From the NCBI RefSeq assembly GCF_028368935.1, contig NZ_JAQNDK010000005.1:992001-1056000 (forward strand): 64,000 nucleotides of DNA, given 5' to 3'. This DNA comes from Sorangium aterium. GTDB taxonomy: Bacteria; Myxococcota_A; Polyangia; Polyangiales; Polyangiaceae. Made by a program: the position numbers and the translations under genes. The notes beneath the pieces are model-generated. The model searched no databases and was not told the origin of the DNA. It saw nothing but the letters and a program-made list of their open reading frames with translations. Within the stretch, counting starts at the first letter, position 1, and every line of letters begins with the position of its first letter. This document shows, in pieces, positions 9,923 to 18,093 of this stretch.

Positions 9923-12666
9923 CCACCCCGGCGAAGCGCCGCGAGCCGGCGGGCCACGGGGCACCTGCGCCGTCGCGCTCCCACGCGACGCGGCCGGCGT
10001 CCCGGGCGCGCATGGCGACGGCGGGGTTCCGCGCCCGCGACGGCGCGCCGCGCAAGGCGCTGAACCCGCGGTGGCTCATCGCGATGGCGCTGCTCGGGGT
10101 GACGGCGTTCGCGCTCTCGCAGCTGTCGAGCGCGCCGCCGCTGGGCAGCTCGCTGCCGGCCGAGGACGAGATCCTCGCCTACCACATCGAGCCGGAGCGG
10201 GACCTCGTGATCAAGGTCCCGGCCGAGATCGACGCGGTGGAGGTGACGACCTGGGGGAGCGTGAGGGCCGACGCCTGCGACTCGGCGCGGCGCTACCCGT
10301 ACGGGTTCATCGCGGCGTTCGTGAACGAGCGGGGAGAGGAGGTCGCGCGGCACGCGATCGATCTGGAGAGCCGGGTCAGCTGCGATCCGGATCGGCCGCT
10401 CGGCGAGGGCGAGTACGCGGCGCGGCTCGCGAGCGGCGGGGGCGCGGTGACCGATCCGCGCTCGACGCTGCTCATCACGCACGACGTGCTCCCGCAGGGC
10501 GGGCAGGTGCGGCTCCGGGCGAAGCCCGCGGTGGGGAGCGACGGCGCGCTCGTACCGAGCGAGCTGACGATCCTGTCGCGGCTGGAGGGGCGCTACCAGC
10601 GCAGCGAGGCGTCGCGCGCGGTCTACGAGCAGAGCCTCGACGCGGAGGAGCGGCGGCAGCTCGGGCTCCGGGCGTCGGCGCTCGGCTTCGCCGATCTGCC
10701 GGAGCCGGCGCGGAAGGCGCTGCTCCGGGGCTGGGCGCGGCGGCTCGAGGCGGGGGGCCGCGAGGGGATCGACTACGAGATGTCGCGACTGCTCTTGCGG
10801 CGGTTCCGGATGCCGTACCCGCGCGCCGAGGGGCGCGGCGCGTCCGAGTTCGTGATCGGCGAGCGCCGCGCGGCCGCGCTGAACTTCCGCGGCCCGCTGT
10901 CGCTCGACATCGAGGGCCCGCCGGGCCGCACGGTGCGGGTCGGCGACGGCGCGAGCGGGTCCACGAGCGTCGCGCTCGGCCCGCTCGGGCGGGCCACGGT
11001 GCGGCTCCTGCGGGAGGACATCCGGACGGTGGTGATCGACGGCGTCGGCCCGGATTTCGGCGTGCGGTTCAGCGCGTCGGAGGCGCAGGCGATGCAGCAG
11101 ATCGGCGAGATCGTCCACCCGGCGATGCCCTTGCCCGCGGGCGAGGGGGGCCCCGGCGCTGCGCCGGGGGCGCTCCCGCCGGGGGCCGCCGAGGAGCCGC
11201 CCGCTCCGTCCGCGTCCGCGGCGGCGCCGGCAGCGGCTCCTACGCGGCTGCAGACGCCGCCGGACGTGCGGATCGTGCGTTACCTGGCGCTGGATCCGAG
11301 CGACCCGGTGATCGCGCGGATGGCGCCCGGGCAAGAGCTCCTCGGGCTGCTGTTCCGGACGCAGATCGACGCGAGCGGGGGCGCGAACCAGGGCGAAGCG
11401 ACCGTGGTGGCGCGGTGGGGCCCTGGGCCGTCCGAGCGGGCCGAGCTCAAGGTGACGCTCCCGCGATCGCGGTTCGAGTGGTGGAACGAGGGGTTCGACG
11501 CGTCCGAGCCGCGGCTCGCGATCCTCCGGCCGCCGGCGGGGGTGGAGCGGATCGAGATCACGGGCGACGCGAGGACGCGCCTGCGGCTGCGCGCGATCGA
11601 GCCGGGCGTGAACGAGACGCTGTACCGGCTGCCGTACCGGGTCACGCTGGCCGAGGACGAGACGTGGCGGTACGCGCCGTTCGACGTGAGCACGTGGACC
11701 GACGTCCGTGCGCTCAACCTCGACGATCTGGAGCGGAAGGAGCGCTTCTCGGATCTGCGCGAGCAGGTGCGGATCGAGCGGGCGGGGGAGGGCGCGAGGT
11801 CGGACGCGGATCGGCCGGAGCGGGTGCTCGTCCCGGAGCACGCGCCGGTGCGCCGGCGGCTGCTGATGCCGGCGTGGCAGTCGGCGGGGGAGCCGTCGCC
11901 GGGCGACGCGTGGACGCCGCTGCTCGTGGCGAAGGACGTGCGGGTGGATGGGGCGGGGGCGCGGGCCGGGCGGCTGTCGGTGATCTACCGGGCCGCGCGC
12001 GCGTCGCTCGGCAAGGAGGTGGCGGTGCGCGTGGACGGCGAGGTGGCGCTGAAGGAGCCGATCGTGGCGCTGTCCGGGTCGCTGCGGGTGGCGGCGCCGG
12101 CGGGCGCGCGCCGGGTCGAGGTCGAGGGGCTGGGCGAGGCGGGGGTGGCGTACACGGACGCGCCGCCGGCGAACGGCGGGGCGATCGTGCGCCGGCGCGA
12201 CGTGTTCGAGCTGACGCGCGCCCGGCCGATGACGTACGAGTTCAAGCAGGAGGCGGGCGAGACGCTGCACCTGGTGCTGTTCGTGGTGACGCCCGGGGAG
12301 AACGCGGACTACCGGATCCGGTACCGTCTCGAGGGGGCGAAGCCGGCGTCGCGGGAGGCGGCGTTCTTCCGGCGCGTGACGATCCCGGACGGCGTGCTGG
12401 CGGGCCGCGGCGGCGACCTGACGCGCGCGACGCTGTGGGAGGCGGCGACGGAGAAGCGCGGCACGGACGGGGTGGGGCGCGGGGTGATCCGGCTGGGGGA
12501 CGACCTGGCGCCGGGCAAGCGGGTGGTGAGGCTGTCGCTGCTGGGGCCGCAGCAGGGCGATACGGGGGAGCCGGCGAAGGCGGTCTGGGTGGGGGCGGTG
12601 CTGGTCGGGCAGAAGGCGCCGGGGCGGGACGACGGGCCGAGGCTGTGGGTGGAGGACGATCCGTGA
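9919..12666 (+). CDS. Membrane-anchored periplasmic protein coupled to CapC-like gene
   Basis: Not recognised as a named family. A 915-residue protein starting at a GTG that overlaps the stop of the CapC-like gene by 4 bp. A basic N-terminal region of about 53 residues precedes one transmembrane helix (RWLIAMALLGVTAFAL), after which the chain is predicted to lie outside the cytoplasm. The exported part appears beta-rich, with a Pro/Ala linker at about residues 415-450 and carbohydrate-binding or Ig-like character (for example ERIEITGDARTRLRL and GARRVEVEGLGEAGV). No catalytic motif was found. Translational coupling argues strongly that it works with the CapC-like protein, perhaps as the periplasmic part of an export or assembly machine. 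The closest functional parallel in the window is the large secreted protein at 20142-25628, which has a similar composition and domain feel. Confidence 0.65.
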   Translation: MTTPAKRREPAGHGAPAPSRSHATRPASRARMATAGFRARDGAPRKALNPRWLIAMALLGVTAFALSQLSSAPPLGSSLPAEDEILAYHIEPERDLVIKVPAEIDAVEVTTWGSVRADACDSARRYPYGFIAAFVNERGEEVARHAIDLESRVSCDPDRPLGEGEYAARLASGGGAVTDPRSTLLITHDVLPQGGQVRLRAKPAVGSDGALVPSELTILSRLEGRYQRSEASRAVYEQSLDAEERRQLGLRASALGFADLPEPARKALLRGWARRLEAGGREGIDYEMSRLLLRRFRMPYPRAEGRGASEFVIGERRAAALNFRGPLSLDIEGPPGRTVRVGDGASGSTSVALGPLGRATVRLLREDIRTVVIDGVGPDFGVRFSASEAQAMQQIGEIVHPAMPLPAGEGGPGAAPGALPPGAAEEPPAPSASAAAPAAAPTRLQTPPDVRIVRYLALDPSDPVIARMAPGQELLGLLFRTQIDASGGANQGEATVVARWGPGPSERAELKVTLPRSRFEWWNEGFDASEPRLAILRPPAGVERIEITGDARTRLRLRAIEPGVNETLYRLPYRVTLAEDETWRYAPFDVSTWTDVRALNLDDLERKERFSDLREQVRIERAGEGARSDADRPERVLVPEHAPVRRRLLMPAWQSAGEPSPGDAWTPLLVAKDVRVDGAGARAGRLSVIYRAARASLGKEVAVRVDGEVALKEPIVALSGSLRVAAPAGARRVEVEGLGEAGVAYTDAPPANGGAIVRRRDVFELTRARPMTYEFKQEAGETLHLVLFVVTPGENADYRIRYRLEGAKPASREAAFFRRVTIPDGVLAGRGGDLTRATLWEAATEKRGTDGVGRGVIRLGDDLAPGKRVVRLSLLGPQQGDTGEPAKAVWVGAVLVGQKAPGRDDGPRLWVEDDP

Positions 12667-12769
12667 GGAGGAGCGGGGGGGGGGCGTCCGCGCGCGGGAT
12701 GCGCCTGGTCTGGTAGGCTTTGAGTAGCCCGAAGCGAGGAGCCGAGGGCAACGCGAGCGAGGGGCCGGT

Positions 12770-13081
12770 ATGACCGTCGACGACGTCTACGAACAGCATG
12801 TGCGCGGGCTGCCGCTTGCCGACCGGCTTCGGCTGGCCGAGCGCATCGTGGCTCAGGCGGCGGCAGAGGCGCAGGGGAGTAGCCGCGCAGCCGGTGTGAG
12901 CGCGGGAGGCGAGGCGCTCGGTACGCTCGGTGGCAGGCTGCGCGCCATCCGAGCGCGGATCGAGCGCTCGGGCGAGCCGCTGCTCGATGAGGTCGGCGTG
13001 CGCCAGGAGCTGGCCGAGCGCCGGGGCGGCGCCGCGGCGCTGGACCTGGAAGGCGATGAGGACGATGCGCACCTTCGTTGA
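12770..13081 (+). CDS. Probable antitoxin of a PIN-domain toxin module
   Basis: A 103-residue protein whose first 30 residues (MTVDDVYEQHVRGLPLADRL) resemble small antitoxins that carry an LP-x-x-x-R-L-x-L-A-E pattern near the N-terminus. It overlaps the start of the following PIN-domain gene by 17 bp (13065-13081), the usual layout of VapBC-like pairs. The C-terminal half is charged and probably binds the toxin. If the toxin is truly broken, this gene may persist as an orphan antitoxin. The assignment rests mainly on position. Confidence 0.55.
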   Translation: MTVDDVYEQHVRGLPLADRLRLAERIVAQAAAEAQGSSRAAGVSAGGEALGTLGGRLRAIRARIERSGEPLLDEVGVRQELAERRGGAAALDLEGDEDDAHLR

Positions 13082-13474
13082 TGCGGGCGTCTTGATCGTT
13101 GCGGCTCGTGGTGCTGGCGAGCACGCGGAGCGTGCCCTCTCGGTCCTCGATGATGCAGGGAGGGAATTCGTCTCCAGTCCCTATTGAAGCTGGAGGTGCT
13201 ACCGAAGCCTCTCTACTTCCGCCGTAAGGAAGAGGTCGAATTCTACGAGACATTCTTCTCCGCGGTCTGCGCCTGGGCGCCGCTCTCCGCCGCGCTCTCG
13301 GAGCAGGCGTTCGCTCTGGCCTCGCGGCACGGTCTGGCCGGGATGGATGCGTTGCACGTCGCGGCAGCGCTCACGCTGGGCGCGGAAGAGATGGTCACAA
13401 CCGAGCGCAGAACCAGCCCGCTATTCCGTGTGCCTAGTTTGGCCATTACCAGCATTTTCGCAGATCAATCCTGA
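13065..13474 (+). pseudogene. PIN-domain (VapC-like) toxin with one-base frameshift
   Basis: The ATG at 13065 opens MRTFVDAGVLIVAARG, a PIN-domain N-terminus with the first catalytic Asp. The frame ends at a TGA at 13185-13187 after SSPY. One base back, the frame continues as LKLEVLPKPLYFRRKEE through to GMDALHVAAALTLGAEEMV and ends at 13474. Joined, the chain carries the expected acidic set (Asp in FVDAG, Glu in KLEVL, Asp in GMDALH) and normal length of about 136 residues. The DNA reads TATTGAAG where TAT-YTG-AAG would be expected, so one base appears missing at 13184. An intact PIN toxin would be a ribonuclease. The lesion could be decay, a sequencing error or, less likely, a translational slip. 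Confidence 0.75.
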
Positions 13475-14067
13475 TCGTCACCATGTCGTCGAGCGGACGA
13501 GCCTGGCCATGTCGTCCCGCGGAGCGGAGGCGCGTTTGGGTGGGGCGGTGCTTGGCGGGGGGTCGGGGCATTGCTGGACAACGATGGTCCGCTTCAGCTC
13601 ACAAGGGAGCGCTGACCTTTCGAACATGTCCCACGCGATGCGCGCCGGACGACTGGTGGCTGCCGCAGCGCGTACCGCCCTGCATACGCTGGATTGTCAT
13701 CGAGAGAGCTCGCCTGACAACGCCGCGGGAGGCCCTCCGGCCCCGTAATCCTTGCCGGTGTGCAGCCAAATGGGCCACCTGAAAGCGTTTATCGCCGGCG
13801 ACAACGAACTGGCACGGTGCCTCTTCGCACGCGCCTGCGTTGTCGCCATGGCCGCAGCTGCCGCGGTCCGTCGCGTCCCGGTGCACACGCACCGCGCGCC
13901 GCACAGCTGCGTGGGAGCTACGTCGAGCGGTGCGGATGGCATCGGGAGGGGCTCTCCTCGTCAAGCCGAACCATGCGCGCGCTCATTGACGGGTTGGTCG
14001 TGTCGCCCTTTTTGTTGTAGGGTCTCCCCGCGCGCCCACCCGGTGCGCTGCAGCGGAACGAGCACAC
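13475..14067. other. Intergenic region, no gene supported
   Basis: This 593-bp stretch between the PIN toxin and the TPR-PEGA gene contains only short open frames with no recognisable protein character. Just before the next gene there is a less GC-rich segment (13983-14022) with TTGACG followed by a run of T, which may contain its promoter, but no convincing -10 at standard spacing was found. Confidence 0.4.
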
Positions 14068-15156
14068 ATGGCGGAAACGACGACGAGCCCGCTCGGGAAA
14101 TGCCTTGTTGCGGTGCCCATCCTTCGCCTCGCCGACACCCGTCGTGGTGCTGGCCGCGCGCGAGGCGCGCGCGCCTTCGCCGGCCTCGCGTCCGCTGTCG
14201 CGGTCGCGCTCGGCGGCGCGGCGGCGCACGCGCAGGAGCCCGGGCGCGACCCGGTGGCCGCGGAGGCGCTCTTCAAGGCCGGGCGCGCGCTCGTCGACAA
14301 GGGGGACGACGCGGCGGGGTGCCCGAAGTTCGAGGCGAGCCTCGCGCTCAACCCCTCGGCGAGCACCCAGATCAACATCGCGCGTTGCCGCGAGCGCGAG
14401 GGCAAGCTCGCGACGGCGTGGCACGATTACCACCGGGCCCTCGTCCTGAACCGCGAGACGGCCGGGGAGCAGCGGCGACGAAGCCTGGAGGAGGTCGCGA
14501 ACAAGGGGATCGCGGCCCTCGAGCCTCGCGTGCCGAAGCTCGTGATCGTGGTCAAGGGCGCGCCCGCCGGCATGGAGGTGCTGCGCGACGGTACGGCGCT
14601 CCCGGCGGCCGCGCTCGGAGAGCCCCTGCCGGTCGATCCCGGCCCGCACGAGATCCGCGCGAGCGCCCCCGGGCACCAGGTAGAGACCCGTTCGATAACG
14701 CTCGCGGAGGGCGAGACGACGACGGTCGAGCTCACGCTGCGACCCGCGGCCACGGCCGCGACCAGCGCCGCGAAGCCGCCCACCAAGGCGAGCGAGGCGC
14801 GAGGCGGGGGCGCCCCGACCTGGGCCTGGATCTCCGGAGCCGCCGGGATCGCCCTTGCCGGCGCGTCGGTCGGGTTCCTGATCGACGACCTCTCCGCGAT
14901 CAGCGCATTGCGCGAGAGCTGCCGCGATGTCGCCGGCGGGACGTACTGCGATCCCGGCTATGATTTCGCGTCCGACAACGCGCGCAAGAACCGCGATTTC
15001 GGCCTCTTCGTCGGCCTGGGCGCCGCGGGGCTCGTGGCGATGGGGGTGGCCGCCTATGGGATCGTCCGGTCGGGCGGCGAAGAGGCGCCGGCGGCCGTCG
15101 CGCTCCCGTGGATCGCGCCGTCCGGCGCTGGCGCCAGCATCTCCGGGAGCTTCTGA
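14068..15156 (+). CDS. TPR and PEGA-like domain envelope protein
   Basis: A 362-residue protein of a type common in myxobacteria. After an N-terminal hydrophobic export segment (about residues 30-52, ending AAAHAQEP) there is a TPR-like helical region (about 55-155, with AEALFKAGRALVDKGDDA), a PEGA-like beta domain (about 160-230, including VLRDGTALPAAALGEPLPV and GPHEIRASAPGHQ), an Ala/Thr linker, and two hydrophobic segments (about 250-275 and 310-330). Such proteins usually sit at the inner face of the envelope and are thought to act as scaffolds. Its stop overlaps the start of the next gene (TGATG at 15154-15158), which implies coupled translation with the FGE-like lipoprotein. Confidence 0.75.
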   Translation: MAETTTSPLGKCLVAVPILRLADTRRGAGRARGARAFAGLASAVAVALGGAAAHAQEPGRDPVAAEALFKAGRALVDKGDDAAGCPKFEASLALNPSASTQINIARCREREGKLATAWHDYHRALVLNRETAGEQRRRSLEEVANKGIAALEPRVPKLVIVVKGAPAGMEVLRDGTALPAAALGEPLPVDPGPHEIRASAPGHQVETRSITLAEGETTTVELTLRPAATAATSAAKPPTKASEARGGGAPTWAWISGAAGIALAGASVGFLIDDLSAISALRESCRDVAGGTYCDPGYDFASDNARKNRDFGLFVGLGAAGLVAMGVAAYGIVRSGGEEAPAAVALPWIAPSGAGASISGSF

Positions 15157-16031
15157 TGCGAACGGGCGAGGCAAGACGCGTGGTGTTCTTCAGAGCTCTC
15201 TCTGCGATGGCGATCCCGCTGGTCGCGGCGGGCGCGTGCATCCCTGACGTGGAGCCCACGGCGGGCGTGGTGGTGGGCGGCCAGTTCAACCGCCTGAACG
15301 ACGCGCGTTATCCGGCCACGGTCGCCGACTTCCAGCTCGATCGCTTCGAGGTGACGGTGGGCCGGTTCCGGCAGTTCGTCGCGGGCTACCCGGCGACCAG
15401 GCCGAAGGCGGGAGCGGGCGCCCATCCGCTCATCCAGGGCAGCGGCTGGGATCCGGCGTGGGATGCGAGCTTGCCCGCGGGGCAGGACGAGCTGCGGGCC
15501 TCGCTGGAATGCGACCCCAATTTTCGGACGTGGACCGACGAGCCCGCCGGCAACGAGGCAGCGCCGATCAACTGCGCGAGCTGGTATCTCGCGTTCGCCT
15601 TCTGCGCCTGGGACGAGGGCCGGCTGCCCACAGAGGCGGAGTGGAACTACGCAGCGGTCGGGGGGAACGAGCAGCGCGCCTATCCGTGGGGAGACGAGGC
15701 CCCGAGCCAGGAGCTGGCGGTGTACGGCTGCGATACCACGACGACTGTGTGCCCGATCCCGTCTGTCGGGTCGAAATCCCCGGCGGGCGACGGGAAATGG
15801 GGGCAAGCCGATCTGGCGGGGAGCTTGTTCGAGTGGGTCCTCGACTACCATGCCGATCTGACGGAGACGTGCAACAACTGCGCGGCGCTGACCGACGGAG
15901 GCTACGGGAGGGGCTCCCGCGGAGGGGCGTTCTCCCACACCGAGGAGACGCTCAGCCCGACATACCGTATTGGCGAGCTGCCGGAGAGGACGCTGTCTTT
16001 CTACGGGTTCCGCTGCGCGCGCGGTGAGTAG
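15156..16031 (+). CDS. Formylglycine-generating-enzyme (SUMF1/FGE-sulfatase) family lipoprotein
   Basis: A 291-residue secreted protein. I chose the ATG at 15156, overlapping the previous stop, because it gives an export signal with a Cys (MAIPLVAAGACIPDVEP), a possible lipoprotein anchor. The rest matches the FGE-sulfatase domain in order: LDRFEVTVGRFRQFV, INCASWYLAFAFCAWDEG, RLPTEAEWNYAAVGG, YPWGDE, DLAGSLFEWVLDY, and the closing RGGAFSH and YGFRCARG. True formylglycine-generating enzymes are copper oxidases; many bacterial relatives only bind ligands or modify envelope substrates. Whether the paired catalytic cysteines are present is not clear from motif position, so enzyme activity is uncertain. 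The coupled TPR-PEGA protein is its likely partner. Confidence 0.8.
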   Translation: MRTGEARRVVFFRALSAMAIPLVAAGACIPDVEPTAGVVVGGQFNRLNDARYPATVADFQLDRFEVTVGRFRQFVAGYPATRPKAGAGAHPLIQGSGWDPAWDASLPAGQDELRASLECDPNFRTWTDEPAGNEAAPINCASWYLAFAFCAWDEGRLPTEAEWNYAAVGGNEQRAYPWGDEAPSQELAVYGCDTTTTVCPIPSVGSKSPAGDGKWGQADLAGSLFEWVLDYHADLTETCNNCAALTDGGYGRGSRGGAFSHTEETLSPTYRIGELPERTLSFYGFRCARGE

Positions 16032-16139
16032 CGGGCCGACCGCGTCCCAGCGCAACCGTGCTCCTCGACATATCAGCCAGTCGGATTGCCTCGCGCCGTG
16101 CGGTGCGCACGAGCGGCAGCGGAGGACACCTCGATGGTG

Positions 16140-16795
16140 TCATAGGCGGTGCTGCTCGAGGTGCACCTTGAACATGAGGGAAAATGGAAAATCGGGCTGG
16201 CAGAAGCCTCGCAGCACCGCCTTCTCGTTTTCGTTCATGTCCTTCCGGCCGTCGGCGATCTGGGCATCCTTGATGCGGACGAGCGCTTCGTTGAAAAGTT
16301 GAAGCTGCTTCAGCCGTTTGTGGTCCAGATCCTTCCGGTCGAGCTTGTACTTCTTGATGGTCGCGAGTCCTTGGGCGGAGCCTTCTCGAGCTCGAATGAG
16401 CTCCTTCTCGAACATCAGGTGAGCGGAAGGCTGAGCATCCGGAGCGCAAGGGTCCACGCAGCAGGTCGCCGAAATGGCTCTGTGAGGCTGCTTTTGATGA
16501 TTGCACTCCCAGCAGGACAGGTAAAGGTTCTCCCAACTGAACGCGCGCGTCGGATCTTCAGCAACGTCGATGTAGTGGTCGACCTCGCGTTGCGTCTGTT
16601 TCGTGCTCTGTTCGCAGTAGAAGCATTTGTGATGGCTCATTGCCTCCAAGGTGGAGACGATGTCCGGATGTGCATACTGCTTGGAGCTGGGCGTTTCTGT
16701 GGGTCCTTTGCACGTTGCTCCAGGAATGCGGTCCGCCAGCGCTCTTCATTCCGCGCGAGTACATCAGGTGCTGGCAGTCGCTTGATCGGGATCAT
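16140..16795 (-). pseudogene. ptuB: Septu PtuB-type HNH endonuclease, frameshifted near residue 38
   Basis: The gene begins at an ATG (16795-16793) that overlaps the stop of the upstream ATPase (ATGA). That frame reads MIPIKRLPAPDVLARNEERW and on to KDPQKRPAPS, the expected N-terminus of the retron/Septu HNH family, but then hits a stop. One base back, the frame continues as KQYAHPDIVSTLEAMSHHKC through to FSWENLYLSCWECNHQK and ends at 16140. That second part carries the HNH signature: Cys pairs in CFYCE and CWEC, and the His of VDHYIDV. The joined protein would be about 218 residues, normal for PtuB. An in-frame TTG at 16649 could start a 169-residue form lacking the N-terminus. The lesion (one missing base near 16682-16690) would inactivate the effector unless it is a sequencing error. 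Confidence 0.8.
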
Positions 16796-18033
16796 TTCCC
16801 CTCTCCGTGCAGCGTCTGCAGCCGCTCTTCGATATCGATGTACGAGAAGTACTCGGGGTTCTTGTCCTTGAGCTGCTTCTCGATCTCGCTCCGTCGGACG
16901 GAGCCCCCGGCCTCGAAGGCGGCCTTCCTTTCCTCGAGCAGGCGCGAGATCTCCTCTCCAAACGGGTGCGTGCCGTCGAACGCGGGGGAGAGCAGGATCT
17001 CCTCCACCGGCTTGTTCGCGTAGAGGTCTGTGGCGTCATCGACCACGCAGGTCTTCCGCTCCCGGTCGTAGCGACAGACGAACACCCGGGCGCCTGGGAC
17101 CGAGCCGACAATGAAGGGGGAGTGCGTCGTGGCGATGATCTGAAGATTCGGGAAGATGCTGAGCACGTCGCCCAGGAAGCGCTTCTGCCAGCGAGGATGC
17201 AGGTGGTTCTCGGCCTCGTCGATGAGCAGCAGTCCAGGCGTTTTGCAGAGCTCGGAGGCTTCCGTCTCGCGCAGGACGTGCACGGCGTACATCTTGCCGA
17301 GCAATCCGATCATGTGCTGGATGAGGTACGCGTTCCCGCTGCTCAGGTTGGAGAGCGGCACGAGCTGGCCGCTCTGCCGCACCATCGGCATGAAGGCGCG
17401 ACGGTCCACGTGGCTCAACTCTCCGTCGAGCACGCTGAGCTCGACGATCCGGCGTATCGTTTCGTAGAGGACCTCACCGTCCCGGCGATCGCGAGGATCG
17501 TCGCTGCCGCGAAGGTAATCGAAAGTGCAAATGAGCTCGGTTACAGCGGCGTTGCGCTGGATGCCTTTGAGAGCATCTTTCAGGAACAGCTTGGGTTCCT
17601 GACGCGTGAGCTGGCTGATCGTGTAAGCATCGGCAGGAAGTGAAGAGCGCCAGAAATCCACCACCCAATCGGGGCACGGCTGCCCCGCTTCTACGGTGAT
17701 GGGAAGGCGCACAACCTTCGTGTTGTGCGGGAGGAAGTCGAATGCTCCTCGTGGATTTTGTTTTTGGTTCGATAGAAATCTTTCCTGGAGTCCATCGATG
17801 AACAGGGTTGCTTCTATCTGGAACGGTGTCCCGTTTCGCCAGAGTGCGCGCTCAAGGCGTCCGTAGTGCGAGCCGAACAATCCCCGGATCGCATCAAGCA
17901 AAATCGTTTTCCCGGTCCCGTTCTCGCCGGTGATGATCGCCACTGGTACCGGGTCGTCGTGCGCCGACAGGAACTCTAGACGTGCCTCATCGAACGGACC
18001 GATGTTCTGGATGGACAGATCGAGCAGTCGCAT
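16792..18033 (-). CDS. ptuA: Septu PtuA-type AAA/ABC-like ATPase
   Basis: A 413-residue ATPase of the OLD/RecF-like class used as the sensor of Septu anti-phage defence. Visible motifs are the Walker A loop GENGTGKTILLDA (about residues 36-48), an ABC-like signature LSSGNAYLIQHM (about 236), Walker B LLLIDEAENHLHPRW (about 277-291) and the H-loop ATTHSP. Its stop overlaps the start of the HNH gene by 4 bp, the standard two-gene Septu layout; the same pair also forms the effector of some retrons, but no reverse transcriptase is present. In known Septu systems the ATPase and the nuclease form a complex that degrades nucleic acid during infection. An insertion sequence lies 22 bp upstream of the ATG and has displaced whatever promoter once stood there. 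Confidence 0.8.
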   Translation of the reverse strand: MRLLDLSIQNIGPFDEARLEFLSAHDDPVPVAIITGENGTGKTILLDAIRGLFGSHYGRLERALWRNGTPFQIEATLFIDGLQERFLSNQKQNPRGAFDFLPHNTKVVRLPITVEAGQPCPDWVVDFWRSSLPADAYTISQLTRQEPKLFLKDALKGIQRNAAVTELICTFDYLRGSDDPRDRRDGEVLYETIRRIVELSVLDGELSHVDRRAFMPMVRQSGQLVPLSNLSSGNAYLIQHMIGLLGKMYAVHVLRETEASELCKTPGLLLIDEAENHLHPRWQKRFLGDVLSIFPNLQIIATTHSPFIVGSVPGARVFVCRYDRERKTCVVDDATDLYANKPVEEILLSPAFDGTHPFGEEISRLLEERKAAFEAGGSVRRSEIEKQLKDKNPEYFSYIDIEERLQTLHGEGK

Positions 18034-18055
18034 GGGAGACCCATGTGCACCCTAG

Positions 18056-18088
18056 AACGCCGAACATGTTGAAAATCGTCTAATTCCG
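18056..18088 (+). repeat. Left terminal inverted repeat of the IS1182-type element
   Basis: Starts AACGCCGAACATGTTGA and ends AATTCCG. It pairs imperfectly with 19751-19783 in inverted orientation, and CTAG directly precedes it. Confidence 0.6.
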
Positions 18089-18093
18089 ATAGG

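Noticed and set aside
6242-9964. A 1240-residue minus-strand frame and a long plus-strand frame beginning at 6721
   Set aside because: Both overlap the CapC-like gene and translate to Arg/Pro-rich sequence without hydrophobic helices or motifs. Only the final part of the 6721 frame, from 9919, is real.
13983-14022. Sigma-54 promoter before the TPR-PEGA gene
   Set aside because: GG and GC dinucleotides are present but not at the -24/-12 spacing.
16675-16700. Programmed frameshift in the HNH gene
   Set aside because: No slippery heptamer followed by a structured element is present at the overlap of the two frames, and the same one-base pattern recurs in unrelated genes.
16140-18055. A retron (reverse transcriptase plus PtuAB effector)
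   Set aside because: The ATPase-HNH pair fits, but no reverse transcriptase or msr/msd-like structure lies upstream; the IS element begins 22 bp away. Septu is the simpler call.
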